DNA of 64,000 nt from Loktanella sp. Alg231-35 (GTDB lineage Bacteria; Pseudomonadota; Alphaproteobacteria; Rhodobacterales; Rhodobacteraceae): positions 434,018-498,017 of the forward strand of contig NZ_FREV01000002.1 in the NCBI RefSeq assembly GCF_900143545.1. Direction: 5' to 3'. A program made the translations under genes and the position numbers. This document shows, piece by piece, positions 24,837 to 34,386 of this stretch. Positions within the stretch are counted from its first letter, which is position 1. Every line of letters starts with the position of its first letter. The notes under the pieces are model-generated. The model had not been told where the DNA came from. It worked only from the letters and a program-made list of their open reading frames with translations, and searched no databases.

Positions 24837-25337
24837 TTAACGCTTGGAGAACTGGAAGCTACGACGCGCCTTGCGCTTACCGTATTTCTTACGTTCAACC
24901 ACACGGCTGTCGCGTGTGAGGAAGCCAGCGGCTTTCAACGCGGCACGCAGTGTCGGATCGTACAGCTGCAGCGCTTTGGACACACCGTGCTTAACCGCAC
25001 CAGCCTGACCAGACAGGCCACCACCAGCAACCGTTGCCATCACGTCGAATTGGTCAACGACACCGGCAACCTGAAACGGCTGACGCAGGATCATCTGCAA
25101 AACGGGACGCGCGAAATATGTGTCCATGTCTTTGCCGTTCACGGTCACTTTGCCGGAACCCGGCTTGATCCAGACACGGGCAACAGCGTCTTTGCGCTTG
25201 CCTGTGGCATAGGACCGGCCCAGCTCGTCACGGACGGGCTCGCGTGTCACAACAGTTTCGACCACAGCTTCTGGTGCAGCTTCCACACCTTCAGCGACTT
25301 GGCCCAGCTCTTCGAGCGAGTTTACTTGATCGGCCAT
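24837..25337 (-). CDS. rpsI: 30S ribosomal protein S9 (uS9)
   Basis: The 166-residue protein has the conserved S9 body: [39 protein letters not shown], and the basic tail [18 protein letters not shown] reaching the decoding centre. An acidic, non-conserved N-terminal extension of about 40 residues is usual in this group. The ATG overlaps the rplM stop by one base (TAATG), the standard rplM-rpsI operon. Confidence 0.98.
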   Translation of the reverse strand: MADQVNSLEELGQVAEGVEAAPEAVVETVVTREPVRDELGRSYATGKRKDAVARVWIKPGSGKVTVNGKDMDTYFARPVLQMILRQPFQVAGVVDQFDVMATVAGGGLSGQAGAVKHGVSKALQLYDPTLRAALKAAGFLTRDSRVVERKKYGKRKARRSFQFSKR

Positions 25338-25798
25338 TATGCAGTCCTCGTGTTCTTTTTGTTCATGGACTTAACGTCCAGAACTTCGGGCTTCTGGGCG
25401 TCCATGCCATGCTCGGCACCTGCAAAGACACGCAGGTGTGTCATTTGCTGGCGCGACAGCTTGCCACCGGGCAGCATACGCTGGACGGCTTTCATGATGA
25501 CGCGCTCAGGGTGCGCACCTTCAAGGATGTCGGCCTTGGTCTTGGACTTGATGCCGCCGGGGTGGCCAGTGTGCCAGTAATACTTTTCATCACGCTTTTT
25601 ACCAGTCATCTGGATTTTCTCAGCGTTGATGACAATCACGTTGTCGCCCATATCCATGTGCGGCGTGAAGGATGGTTTGTGCTTGCCGCGCAAGCGCATT
25701 GCGATGATCGAAGCAAGACGACCCAGAACAACGCCTTCAGCGTCAATCAGGATCCATTTCTTGTCGATATCCGCAGGAGTTGCGGTAAAGGTTTTCAT
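25337..25798 (-). CDS. rplM: 50S ribosomal protein L13 (uL13)
   Basis: The 153-residue protein has the L13 signatures [34 protein letters not shown] and [12 protein letters not shown]. It is the first gene of the rplM-rpsI operon. The leader to the right is about 150 nt and should contain the promoter. Confidence 0.98.
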   Translation of the reverse strand: MKTFTATPADIDKKWILIDAEGVVLGRLASIIAMRLRGKHKPSFTPHMDMGDNVIVINAEKIQMTGKKRDEKYYWHTGHPGGIKSKTKADILEGAHPERVIMKAVQRMLPGGKLSRQQMTHLRVFAGAEHGMDAQKPEVLDVKSMNKKNTRTA

Positions 25799-25947
25799 AT
25801 CTCACCAAAGGTTTGGGGTGGCCTTGCTGCCACGGTCATTCAGATTGGGGCGTTATAGAGGGTGCGTGGACGCAGTCAACCACCATTGGTGTCGAAAAAT
25901 ATAGCAAATTCAACGCACTATAAATTAGGTATTATTTTACCCCATAC

Positions 25948-27369
25948 TCACGTCGCAAGCTGCTCGGCAGGTTGATCCAAAAGCCTGCGCAAGACGTCCA
26001 TCGCCTCTGTAAACGCGTCATGTGACATAAACCCGTTGATAGCAATGCGCACCGCATGCACCGACCGCCCGTCACGCAACGTGAAATCCTCGGCCGGCTT
26101 AATAAGTACACCCGAGGCCTCCGCCGCTTTGCAGAATGCCGCCGCGCGCCACCCACGGGGAAGCTCTAACCAAAGGAACGGCACGTCCTCGGACCAATTC
26201 AACCGATGCCCACCCAGCACATTCACCGCCGCCCTGATATCCATTGCCACCCTGCCCTTCACGCCCTCGATGATCTCGGGCAGTTCCGGCCTTGCGAGCA
26301 TATATGCATAAAGATCGGTGATCATCCGCGACACGCCAAACGAATGATAGGTCGATGTCCGCACCAGCGCCTGCCCCCAACCCTGCGGTGCAATGGCAAA
26401 CCCGATGCGCAGTGCAGCCGTCAGCGTTTTTGCAGGCGAAGACACATACCAGCCCAGTTCCGGCAGCAACGCGCGATAGCTGGGGCCAATACGGTCCGTT
26501 TTCATCAAGCGGTAGCAATCATCATCAATGATATGCACGCCGTAACGTTCAGCCACCCGTGCCATTTCAGCCCGGCGCGATGGCGCCGTGGGCTTTACCG
26601 TTGGATTGCAGACCTCCGAGGCGGTGAAATAGACCTGCACGCTTTTTGATTTGATCAGCTCTTCAAAGACCGCAACAACGGGCCCTTCGTCGTCCCATGG
26701 CAGGGGCACAACCTCGGCCCGGCAAAGCAGTGCAGCCGAACGAAACCCACCATAGCTTAACTCGTCCACCGCGATGACCGGATTTGCGCCATGCAGAATT
26801 GTTTGCAGGATCATCACAATGGCGCTTTGACCACCGTGCGCTGTGACAATGTCGTCGATACCAAAGTGACCAACACTGTCCGGTGAAACTTCATTCTGAA
26901 AAGCCTCTCGCGCAGCAAGATCAGTCTCGCGGGTGGGATAGCGCAGCAAATGTTCGGGGTGCAGTTCGCGCGAAAGCGCCTGCATGCCATCGCGGATCAA
27001 CTGGGATTGGCCGGTGTCGGGCACCTTGGGGCTTAGCAGGTGAACACGATCGGGCGCGTTATTTGGGGTGTCCAACATGATCGGGGGGCGGGCAATGGCA
27101 ACCGCACTGGCAGCGCCGCCCGCCACATAGGTCCCACGACCGACACCGGCAACCAGACGCCCTTCGTCAATCAGCACCGAATATGCCCGCGCAACCGTGC
27201 CGGGCGTCACCCCGACCCGGTAGGCCAGCTCTCGAACCGGGGGCAGCTTTTCACCTGCGTTCAGTTGTCCTGATACAATCCCTTCCCGAATAGCCTGTGC
27301 CAGTGATTTATACTTGGATTTCCCGGCATCGGCGACATTCGGTTGCCAAATTGTATCCGATACAATCAT
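25948..27369 (-). CDS. MocR-family regulator (GntR helix-turn-helix + aminotransferase domain)
   Basis: The 473-residue protein has a GntR winged helix (residues about 15-80: LNAGEKLPPVRELAYRVG, VTPGTVARAYSVLIDEGRL). A class I aminotransferase domain follows with SSPAKTLTAALRIGF, whose Lys binds PLP. Such regulators sense PLP or amino-acid-type effectors. ATG 27369 is chosen over a GTG 11 codons upstream. A perfect 17-bp palindrome overlaps codons 2-7, a likely autoregulatory operator. It is divergent from the DUF1127 gene. Confidence 0.9.
   Translation of the reverse strand: MIVSDTIWQPNVADAGKSKYKSLAQAIREGIVSGQLNAGEKLPPVRELAYRVGVTPGTVARAYSVLIDEGRLVAGVGRGTYVAGGAASAVAIARPPIMLDTPNNAPDRVHLLSPKVPDTGQSQLIRDGMQALSRELHPEHLLRYPTRETDLAAREAFQNEVSPDSVGHFGIDDIVTAHGGQSAIVMILQTILHGANPVIAVDELSYGGFRSAALLCRAEVVPLPWDDEGPVVAVFEELIKSKSVQVYFTASEVCNPTVKPTAPSRRAEMARVAERYGVHIIDDDCYRLMKTDRIGPSYRALLPELGWYVSSPAKTLTAALRIGFAIAPQGWGQALVRTSTYHSFGVSRMITDLYAYMLARPELPEIIEGVKGRVAMDIRAAVNVLGGHRLNWSEDVPFLWLELPRGWRAAAFCKAAEASGVLIKPAEDFTLRDGRSVHAVRIAINGFMSHDAFTEAMDVLRRLLDQPAEQLAT
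27350..27366. promoter_or_regulatory. 17-bp perfect palindrome, candidate MocR operator
   Basis: ATTGTATC-C-GATACAAT is perfectly symmetrical and lies within the first codons of the MocR gene, 89 nt from the divergent DUF1127 start. A related imperfect copy (ATTGT-N6-ACAAT) lies at about 27422-27440, nearer that gene. A GATACAAT half occurs again further inside the MocR gene near 27270. Confidence 0.55.
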
Positions 27370-27454
27370 TTCATAGACCTTATGAATTCTACTTTGTACC
27401 ACTCATGTGTAGCGATTTACTACATTGTGTCAATACAATTGAAGGAGTAGTCCC

Positions 27455-27682
27455 ATGTCACACGCGCTCCACACCGCGCAACTTGAAACTTTGAACGCCC
27501 AGTCCAAGCTGCCTTTGGCGGCTGGCCTTGCTGTCAAATTTGCGGTGATTGTGACCAATTGGGAAACGCGCCGCAACACCCGTCGTTCATTGCAGAAACT
27601 GGAGACGCATTTGCTCCATGATATCGGTATTGATCGCTTTTCTGCCCAGGCAGAGGCGTCCAAGCCGTTCTGGCAGGGCTAA
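27455..27682 (+). CDS. DUF1127 (YjiS-like) small protein
   Basis: The 75-residue protein ends in the DUF1127 motif LQKLETHLLHDIGIDRFSAQAEA. This short arginine-containing domain is linked in some alphaproteobacteria to stress, RNA binding and phosphate metabolism. It is divergent from the MocR gene and has its own terminator, so it is a single-gene unit probably under MocR control. Confidence 0.85.
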   Translation: MSHALHTAQLETLNAQSKLPLAAGLAVKFAVIVTNWETRRNTRRSLQKLETHLLHDIGIDRFSAQAEASKPFWQG

Positions 27683-27705
27683 ACCCCTCCTGCCACTTCC
27701 TGACT

Positions 27706-27732
27706 GGGCCGGAACTATTCCGGCCCCTTTTT
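27706..27732 (+). terminator. Terminator between DUF1127 gene and thioesterase
   Basis: GGGCCGGAA pairs perfectly with TTCCGGCCC over a CTA loop. CTTTTT follows. It overlaps the last codon of the convergent thioesterase gene. Confidence 0.88.
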
Positions 27733-28150
27733 ATTTGGGCGGGATCGAATAGGTTAGGCTGGCCCGCGCAACGGGCGCTGACTGCCCCGCGCTGGTGATC
27801 AATGCATCTCCCACTGCCAGAACGCGCCCCAGTTTCAGCAACCGCACATCGCAAATCAGGTCAGCACCTGCTGCTGGTTTGCGCATGAAATCAATCGAGC
27901 AACTCGTCGTTACAGCCAGCGCCACAGGACCGATACGCGCGAGAATGGCCAGATACATGCCTACATCCGCCAATGAAAACATCGACGGCCCTGACACCGT
28001 TCCACCGGGCCGCAAATGCCGCTTGCCCACTTGCAAACGCACGCGCACCCCGTCCTCGGTCAGCTCTTCAATCAGAAAGTCATCGCCAAGCTGCGGGAAT
28101 TCGCGCGATACAAATGCCTGCAGCGCCGGAATATCCATCTTTGGTTTCAT
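27731..28150 (-). CDS. PaaI-family hotdog thioesterase
   Basis: The 139-residue hotdog-fold protein has the central helix motif PGGTVSGPSMFSLADVGMYLA. The polar catalytic position (Asp/Asn) lies in the SLADV region, typical of PaaI-like acyl-CoA thioesterases. TTSCSIDFMRKPAAG matches the conserved beta strand. It is divergent from an enoyl-CoA hydratase gene, which fits a CoA-ester metabolism pair. The acyl-CoA is unknown. Confidence 0.85.
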   Translation of the reverse strand: MKPKMDIPALQAFVSREFPQLGDDFLIEELTEDGVRVRLQVGKRHLRPGGTVSGPSMFSLADVGMYLAILARIGPVALAVTTSCSIDFMRKPAAGADLICDVRLLKLGRVLAVGDALITSAGQSAPVARASLTYSIPPK

Positions 28151-28201
28151 CTGTCTTCACCCTGGATTACGTTAATGTAAATCCAACAGAAGAGAACCAG
28201 A

Positions 28202-28984
28202 ATGACAATCCTGCATCGCGACGACACTGACGGCATCGCCACCCTCACGATGGATGCGCCGGAACGGCTGAATGCCCTGTCTGACGCGATGCTGGCAGAG
28301 CTGCAAAGCGGATTTGACGCGATCGCCGATGATCGTGATGTGCGCGCGGTCATTCTGCGCGGGACCGGCAAGGCGTTTTGTGCCGGGCATGATCTAAAGG
28401 AAATGCAGGCCGGGCGGCAGGCCGCAGATGGCGGTGCCGCCTATTTCGCAGACCTCTTTGGCCGTTGCGCCACAATGATGCAGCGGATCCAGTCCCTGCC
28501 CCAGCCCGTCATTGCCCAGGTGCATGGCATCGCCACCGCCGCAGGCTGCCAGCTGGTCGCAACCTGTGATTTGGCGATCGCTGCCGACGAAACCCGTTTT
28601 GGCGTCAATGGCGTGAATATTGGCCTGTTTTGTTCCACCCCGATGGTCGCATTGACCCGGAATATCCCGCGCAAATCAGCCTTTGAAATGCTAACCACCG
28701 GGCGCTTTATCAACACCCGCGAAGCGCAGGAACTGGGTTTGATCAACCGCGCTGTCGCCGCCAGCGATCTGGACAGAACCACGCAAGATCTCGCCGCCAC
28801 TATTGCGGCGAAACTTCCCGTTGCGGTCAAGATCGGCAAACAGGCGTTCTACGCGCAGGCGCAAATGACAACGGCCGAGGCCTATGCCTATACCGGTGAT
28901 GTCATGGTGCAAAACATGCTGGATGCCCAGACCAACGAAGGGATCAACGCTTTCCTTGAAAAGCGCGACCCTGATTGGTCCTGA
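28202..28984 (+). CDS. Enoyl-CoA hydratase/isomerase family protein
   Basis: The 260-residue crotonase-fold protein has the oxyanion-hole elements AFCAGHDLKEM and HGIATAAGCQLVATCDLAIA. It also has the trimer tail, with FLEKRDPDW at the end. The first catalytic Glu (Glu144 of rat hydratase) aligns with a region reading GVNIGLFCSTPMVALTRN, where Glu is not evident. It may be an ECHDC3-like member of uncertain activity rather than a standard hydratase. Confidence 0.82.
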   Translation: MTILHRDDTDGIATLTMDAPERLNALSDAMLAELQSGFDAIADDRDVRAVILRGTGKAFCAGHDLKEMQAGRQAADGGAAYFADLFGRCATMMQRIQSLPQPVIAQVHGIATAAGCQLVATCDLAIAADETRFGVNGVNIGLFCSTPMVALTRNIPRKSAFEMLTTGRFINTREAQELGLINRAVAASDLDRTTQDLAATIAAKLPVAVKIGKQAFYAQAQMTTAEAYAYTGDVMVQNMLDAQTNEGINAFLEKRDPDWS

Positions 28985-29032
28985 ACCCATATTTTCCAGT
29001 TCCGATCAAACATCCGCCAGAGGCGTCCGCCC

Positions 29033-30502
29033 TTACAATCCGTAGATCCCGCTGAATTTTTCCTCAAGATAGTCCAGCAAAGGCCCTTCACTGGGTGCTG
29101 CCCCTGTCGCATGACCAATCGTCTCAACCGGCGTGCGCAATCCACCATACTGCTGGACAGCCTCGCGCAGCCAGGCGGTGGCCGGTCCGGCGTCACCCTT
29201 GGCCAGTTGATCATCCAGATCAGGCAGCGCCTTGCGAAGTGCCTCATGCAGACATCCTGCATAGACATTACCTAAGGTGTAAGTCGGAAAATACCCAAAC
29301 AGCCCTTCGGACCAATGCACATCCTGCAAGACACCATCAGAGGGCTTATCAACCGCATAGCCAAAGTCAGCCTTGAAACGGTCGTTCCACGCCGCCTCAA
29401 GATCAGCCACAGCCAAATCACCGGCCATCAACGCCCGTTCCAGATCAAAGCGCAGTAGCACATGTAGGTTGTACTGCACTTCATCAGCCTCGGTGCGGAT
29501 AAACCCAGCGCTGACGCGGTTGACCGTGGCATAGAAAGCATCTTCATCGGCAATCCCGAAATCACCAAATTGATCGCGCATCTGACCATAAAGCCATCCA
29601 GTGAACGCTCGGCAGCGCCCTAGCTGGTTCTCATATATGCGGCTCTGGCTTTCGTGAACGCCCATCGACACGCCTTGCCCGATGGGGGTCAGCAAATGGG
29701 CCGCGTCAATGCCCTGCTCATATGTGGCATGGCCGACCTCGTGGATGGTCGAATAAAAGCAGTTGAACGGATCGGTAGGAGTGGTCCGCGTCGTGATCCG
29801 CACGTCAAGGCCTGACCCCGACGAGAACGGATGCACCGCCTTGTCGATGCGGCCTTGATCAAGACTATAGCCAAAGACGGCTGCCAACTTCTCTGACAGG
29901 GCAAGCTGGGCTGCATCATCATAAGTGCCCGAAAGCTGCGCAGGTGCGGGACGGTCAAGGATCGCTGCGCGCAGGGCCACCAGCCGGGGCCGCAACGCAT
30001 CAAACATCGCACTCAGGCTTGCACCTGTGGCGCCAGATTCATAATCGTCGAGCAAAGCATCATAAGGTGCGGCATCGCCAGCGATCGCTGTCGCCTCTTC
30101 GCGACGCAGAGCCACCACCTTTTCCAGCATCGGCAGAAAGGCCGCGACATCCTCATCCGCGCGGGCCTGCGCCCAGACACGGTGGGCCAGTGACGTGGTT
30201 TTGGCCAGTTCTGCGGCCAAAGCTGCGGGCACCTTTGCAGTGCGCTCAAAGCTGCGGCGGATATGGCGCAGGTTCGCGGTCGCGACCGCGTCAGCGGGTT
30301 CTGCGGCCGCAAGCCAATCGCCAATCCGCGGATCAATCCGGCGGGCATGCAGGATATTGGCCATCGCGCCATGTTCCTCGGCACGTTGTGGTGTGGCGTG
30401 CGCGGGCATCATGGTTTCCTGATCCCACCCCAAACGACCAGCAATCTGGCCCAAGGCCTCGGTCTCGCGCTGGAAGGCCATCAATTCATCATAAGCGGTC
30501 AT
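29033..30502 (-). CDS. M32 metallocarboxypeptidase
   Basis: The 489-residue protein has the zinc motif HEVGH at 254-258 and a downstream Glu (HESQSRIYENQLGR) that completes the M32 site. It also has the family IRTEADEVQYNLHVLLRF sequence. M32 enzymes trim C-terminal residues with broad specificity in the cytoplasm. It lies 3 nt downstream of ctaA on the same strand, so the two may be co-transcribed. Confidence 0.93.
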   Translation of the reverse strand: MTAYDELMAFQRETEALGQIAGRLGWDQETMMPAHATPQRAEEHGAMANILHARRIDPRIGDWLAAAEPADAVATANLRHIRRSFERTAKVPAALAAELAKTTSLAHRVWAQARADEDVAAFLPMLEKVVALRREEATAIAGDAAPYDALLDDYESGATGASLSAMFDALRPRLVALRAAILDRPAPAQLSGTYDDAAQLALSEKLAAVFGYSLDQGRIDKAVHPFSSGSGLDVRITTRTTPTDPFNCFYSTIHEVGHATYEQGIDAAHLLTPIGQGVSMGVHESQSRIYENQLGRCRAFTGWLYGQMRDQFGDFGIADEDAFYATVNRVSAGFIRTEADEVQYNLHVLLRFDLERALMAGDLAVADLEAAWNDRFKADFGYAVDKPSDGVLQDVHWSEGLFGYFPTYTLGNVYAGCLHEALRKALPDLDDQLAKGDAGPATAWLREAVQQYGGLRTPVETIGHATGAAPSEGPLLDYLEEKFSGIYGL

Positions 30503-30505
30503 ATC

Positions 30506-31639
30506 TTAGCCTCGTACAGATTGGGGGATGGGATATTGGGTTAGAAAGCGACCGCGCAAGATCAGCGCCCATAGGACGACCGCACCCAACTGATGCACAA
30601 TGGCAATGTGCCAGGGTGCGGAATAGATGACGGTGAGAATGCCCAGCACGACCTGCAACAACATGACCGCCATCACGGTATTAAAGGCAAAGCGCGTGTG
30701 CCCATTGGCCAACTTGCGCGCGCGTAGCCAGACAAAGATGGCATAGGCAAAAAGGCCATAACCCGCCATCCGGTGCATGAATTGCACAAGACCTGCGTCT
30801 TCAAAGAAATTGCGCCAGATAGGAGACAAACCAAATGGTTCAGGCGGCAAGAAAGCACCTGCCATCAAAGGCCAGTCAGGGTATGCGCGGCCAGCGTCAA
30901 TTCCTGCCACAAGCGCACCCAGAATAATCTGCAAGAAGGCAAATGCCACCAGAATACTTGTCAGACGCGCCAGCCGCGCATCGCCGCTGCGCCGGGCCTG
31001 CAGCAGGTCAGCCTGACTGCGCCCAAGCTGATAGATGTACCAGGCAATGAACCCAAAGATCACAAAGGCAAGGCCAAGATGCGTGGCCAACCGGTAAGAG
31101 GCCACATCAAGCATGCCGTCCTTCAGCCCTGATGAGACCATCCACCAACCAATAAAGCCCTGCAAACCACCCAAGGCCCCAATGAAAAGCAGCTTTGGGG
31201 GCCAGCCAGTGGGGATTTTGCGGGTTGCAGCAAAGAAAAGGAAACCGGCAGCCCAGACAAGGCCCATCACCCGGCCTAGCTGCCGGTGGCCCCATTCCCA
31301 CCAGTAGATGGTCTTGAATTCAGCAAGGGTCATGCCCTTGTTTTGCAGCTGATATTCCGGAATGGCACGGTATTTGTCGAATTCTTCGGCCCATGCCGCC
31401 TCTGACATTGGCGGCATCGCCCCGGTCACAGGTTTCCATTCGGTGATGGACAGGCCGCTATCGGTCAGGCGAGTTAGGCCGCCCACAACAATCATCACCA
31501 CAACCAGACCAAAAAGGATCATCAGCCAGCCCCGGATCAGCCCACGGGCGCCTTGCCCTGCACGATCGATCACACCGGGGGCCGCGACTTGTTTTGGGGT
31601 GTCGCCAACTTCTTCAAAGATGCTGCGTTTCTCTGCCAT
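30506..31639 (-). CDS. ctaA: Heme A synthase (CtaA/COX15)
   Basis: CtaA oxidises the C8 methyl of heme O to a formyl group for aa3-type cytochrome oxidase. The 377-residue membrane protein has eight predicted spans, an N-terminal cytosolic stretch, and heme-ligand histidines in WWEWGHRQLGRVMG, ATHLGLAF, MHRMAGY and HQLGAV. It is type 2 (alphaproteobacterial/mitochondrial), without the loop cysteine pair. No cta/cox genes are near. Confidence 0.94.
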   Translation of the reverse strand: MAEKRSIFEEVGDTPKQVAAPGVIDRAGQGARGLIRGWLMILFGLVVVMIVVGGLTRLTDSGLSITEWKPVTGAMPPMSEAAWAEEFDKYRAIPEYQLQNKGMTLAEFKTIYWWEWGHRQLGRVMGLVWAAGFLFFAATRKIPTGWPPKLLFIGALGGLQGFIGWWMVSSGLKDGMLDVASYRLATHLGLAFVIFGFIAWYIYQLGRSQADLLQARRSGDARLARLTSILVAFAFLQIILGALVAGIDAGRAYPDWPLMAGAFLPPEPFGLSPIWRNFFEDAGLVQFMHRMAGYGLFAYAIFVWLRARKLANGHTRFAFNTVMAVMLLQVVLGILTVIYSAPWHIAIVHQLGAVVLWALILRGRFLTQYPIPQSVRG

Positions 31640-31722
31640 CTCAGGCCTCCGAATTGTCTTGAGCGGAACCTATGCCTGCATTTGCGGGGCTGCAAGCGAC
31701 AGGGTGCCACAGAAGCGTCAGG

Positions 31723-31746
31723 TAAGGTGGATCCTGATCCACCTTA
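31723..31746 (-). repeat. Perfect 11-bp hairpin between trmJ-like gene and ctaA
   Basis: TAAGGTGGATC (31723-31733) and GATCCACCTTA (31736-31746) are exact complements around CT. There is no T tract on either side. It may stabilise or attenuate the leftward transcript ending at 31754. Confidence 0.5.
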
Positions 31747-31753
31747 CATCCCA

Positions 31754-32494
31754 TCAGCCGCGTTCTTTCCAGCGCACCATCTGGCGCATGATCCCATGCA
31801 GCATCTGCACATCCGCTCGCGTCATCGGCATCCGCGACCACAGATTGCGCAGGTTCACCTTCATGTTCTCGGCCTTATGTTCGGGAAAAAAGAACCCCGC
31901 AGTTTCCAAGCGCTGCTCATAATGTTCGCTCAGCTTTTCGATCTCGATCTGCTCGGCCCAGTCACCCAACGCATCAACGCGCGAGGCCGCTGACGGCACA
32001 TCGGCCCTGCGCCATTCATACCCTGTCAGCAAGACACATTGTGCCAGATTAAGCGAAGGAAATTCAGGGTTCACCGGCACTGAAATAATCGCATTCGCCC
32101 GCGCGATATCATCGTTTTCCATGCCCGAACGCTCAGGCCCGAACATCACTGCAACCTTCTGGCCTTGGGATATGCGTGCGCGGGCATCGGCCATCGCGGC
32201 CTCGGGCGTTAGCACCAATTTGGTCAACCCCCGTGGCCGCGCAGTGGTTGCATAGACGTAGTCACAATCGGCAACTGCACCGCCCGTGTCGTCGAAAATC
32301 TGCGCTTCATCCAGCAACCGCCCCGCCCCGCTGGCCATGGCGACCGCCTTTTGGTTTGGCCAGCCATCGCGTGGCGCCACAACGCGCATCCGGTCCAGTC
32401 CAAAGTTCCACATGCCGCGTGCAGCAGCACCGATGTTTTCGCCCATCTGCGGGCGGATCAGAACATAGGCTGGTTGCAATGTCGGGCTGGGCAT
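31754..32494 (-). CDS. TrmJ/TrmH-type SPOUT RNA methyltransferase
   Basis: The 246-residue protein has the SPOUT knot signatures VMFGPERSGMEND and VPVNPEFPSLNLAQCVLL, and the N-terminal RPQMGENIGAAARGMWNFG. These are typical of TrmJ, which 2'-O-methylates tRNA position 32. ATG 32494 has AAAGGA 8 nt upstream. The longer frame would add 31 residues lacking conservation. Confidence 0.9.
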   Translation of the reverse strand: MPSPTLQPAYVLIRPQMGENIGAAARGMWNFGLDRMRVVAPRDGWPNQKAVAMASGAGRLLDEAQIFDDTGGAVADCDYVYATTARPRGLTKLVLTPEAAMADARARISQGQKVAVMFGPERSGMENDDIARANAIISVPVNPEFPSLNLAQCVLLTGYEWRRADVPSAASRVDALGDWAEQIEIEKLSEHYEQRLETAGFFFPEHKAENMKVNLRNLWSRMPMTRADVQMLHGIMRQMVRWKERG

Positions 32495-32559
32495 CAGGCT
32501 TCCTTTGTCGGTTCGCGGCGTGATACGCTGCCCTAAATCCCAAAGCAAGGATGGTACCA

Positions 32560-32892
32560 ATGGCCTATGACGCAGGATACGCAACACTGATGCGCGAGAC
32601 GCTCGGCGATGAGCCGGGGCTGTCTGAAAAGAAGATGTTCGGCGGACTTTGTTTTCTCAAAGATGGCAACATGATTTGCGGCGTGCATCAGGGTGGCGGT
32701 ATGGCGCGCGTGGGCAAAGCGGCAGAGCCAGAGGCGCTCAGGATCGACGGTATTACCCCGCTTTCCTTTACCGGGCGCAAGATGGGCGGCATGGTTGATG
32801 TCTCAGAAGATGTTCTGGGCGATGATGAAAGCCGCGCCCAAATCGTCGCAATGGCGCTGGAATATGCGCGCAGCTTGCCGCCCAAGGCATAG
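32560..32892 (+). CDS. TfoX/Sxy N-terminal domain protein
   Basis: The 110-residue protein is a lone TfoX-N domain: LSEKKMFGGLCFLKDGNMICGV and FTGRKMGGMVDVSEDVL. Full-length Sxy regulates competence, but stand-alone N-domains have no proven role. ATG 32560 has AAGGA 8 nt upstream; a second ATG lies 9 nt earlier. It is divergent from the RNA methyltransferase. Confidence 0.85.
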   Translation: MAYDAGYATLMRETLGDEPGLSEKKMFGGLCFLKDGNMICGVHQGGGMARVGKAAEPEALRIDGITPLSFTGRKMGGMVDVSEDVLGDDESRAQIVAMALEYARSLPPKA

Positions 32893-32952
32893 CCAAGCCT
32901 GCAAAACCTCGCTAAAAGCGCCCGAACACTGGATCATTTCGGAATACCTCTC

Positions 32953-33579
32953 ATGTCGGACGCTCAGGACCACCCGCAACTTTACCTGATCAGCCCGTCA
33001 GAGTTCGATCTGTCCACCTACCCCGCGCAACTGGCGGCCTGTTTGGACAGTACAGAGGTCGCTTGTGTGCGGCTTGCCTTGGGCAGCACAGATGAGGCCC
33101 GCATCGCCAAAGCGGCGGATGCTCTGCGCGAAGTCACCCACGAACGGGATGTGGCCTTGGTCATCGACAGCCACATCATGCTGGTCGAACGTCTGGGTCT
33201 GGATGGTGTCCACCTGACGGATGGCGCACGCACGATCAAGAAAGTGCGCAAGGACCTGGGTGATGATGCAATTGTCGGCAGTTTCTGCGGCAATTCGCGC
33301 CACGATGGCATGACCGCAGGCGAACTGGGTGCCGATTACGTCAGCTTTGGCCCAATTGGCACCAGCCCACTTGGCGATGGCCGACAGGCCGAGCTTGAGC
33401 TTTTTGAGTGGTGGTCGATGATGATCGAAGTGCCCGTTGTGGCCGAAGGTGCATTGACCGCTGATCTGATCCGCGCACTGTCGCCTCATACGGATTTCTT
33501 TGGCATCGGCGATGAGATTTGGAGTGCCGAGACACCCGCTAAGGCGCTCTCAGATCTGCGCCACGCCATGCTGGGCTAG
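32953..33579 (+). CDS. ThiE-like thiamine phosphate synthase family protein
   Basis: The 208-residue TIM-barrel protein resembles ThiE/TenI: LVIDSHIMLVERLGLDGVHLTDG, IVGSFCGNSRHDGMTAGELGADYVSFGPIGTSP. The bulky C-terminal segment differs from true ThiE and the metal/pyrophosphate residues are only partly kept. It may be a TenI-type or divergent member. The last 30 nt are antisense to olsA. Confidence 0.8.
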   Translation: MSDAQDHPQLYLISPSEFDLSTYPAQLAACLDSTEVACVRLALGSTDEARIAKAADALREVTHERDVALVIDSHIMLVERLGLDGVHLTDGARTIKKVRKDLGDDAIVGSFCGNSRHDGMTAGELGADYVSFGPIGTSPLGDGRQAELELFEWWSMMIEVPVVAEGALTADLIRALSPHTDFFGIGDEIWSAETPAKALSDLRHAMLG

Positions 33580-34386
33580 GCTGCCGCGCACATCATCCTC
33601 CATCGCTTTTGCAAGTGCTTTGCGGTCCGCAAAATCGGCCACCTTGACGGGCGGATGATAGATTACCGTGATGCTGCCCTGCCGTTTGGTGGCCAAAGTT
33701 GCCAGCAAATGCGGCGCGAAATCCATATCGCCCCACCAGCCATAGAACCGCGGATCAGCCCCGTCTGGTGCCGCATAATTCAGGGTGACAGCCTGAATAT
33801 TGAGCGTGTCGCGCAGCGCGGGATCAAAAAAGGCAGCAAAAAGTGCCGGTTTGAAAGGCAAAACCTGCAAACCATCGGTCGAGGTGCCTTCGGGAAAGAA
33901 CAGCAGTTTGTGCCCTGCCGACAGCCTGTCCCGGAACAGGCCGATCTGATCTGCCACCTCTGCCCGGTCCCGCTTGATAAACACCGTGCCCGTTGCCCGC
34001 GCCAGCCAGCCAATACCGGGCCAGCCTGCCACTTCGGATTTAGAGACAAAATAAATCCGTTTGCGCGCATTCAGCGCAAAGATATCCAACCATGACGAAT
34101 GGTTTGCCACAACCGCCCCCGCCCCCTCCATCGGCGCGCCTTGGATGCGATAGCGGATGCCCAAAAGCGCCAAAGAGGACCGGCAGACGAATTGGGTGAT
34201 GAAAGGTGTGACCGGACGGCGCAGACCGTATAGCGGGCGCTCGAACAGCCGGACTAGCAACAGCACGGCCAACCCGCCAAACACAAGCGCAACCAATGGT
34301 ACCGCGCGCAGCACCACCCGCAACCACCCGCCAAACCCGAATTGGGCAGGTTGCGGGCCGTTTTCACCGTACCAGGTCTCAGCCAC
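33550..34386 (-). CDS. olsA: 1-acyl-sn-glycerol-3-phosphate acyltransferase-like OlsA
   Basis: OlsA O-acylates lyso-ornithine lipid (and can use lysophosphatidate). The 278-residue protein has one N-terminal membrane span, the NHSSWLD (HX4D) motif, the FVSKSEV block and FPEGTSTDG. Start GTG 34386 overlaps the olsB stop by 8 nt, so olsB-olsA are coupled and make ornithine lipid together. A longer frame upstream runs inside olsB. Confidence 0.88.
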   Translation of the reverse strand: MAETWYGENGPQPAQFGFGGWLRVVLRAVPLVALVFGGLAVLLLVRLFERPLYGLRRPVTPFITQFVCRSSLALLGIRYRIQGAPMEGAGAVVANHSSWLDIFALNARKRIYFVSKSEVAGWPGIGWLARATGTVFIKRDRAEVADQIGLFRDRLSAGHKLLFFPEGTSTDGLQVLPFKPALFAAFFDPALRDTLNIQAVTLNYAAPDGADPRFYGWWGDMDFAPHLLATLATKRQGSITVIYHPPVKVADFADRKALAKAMEDDVRGSLAQHGVAQI

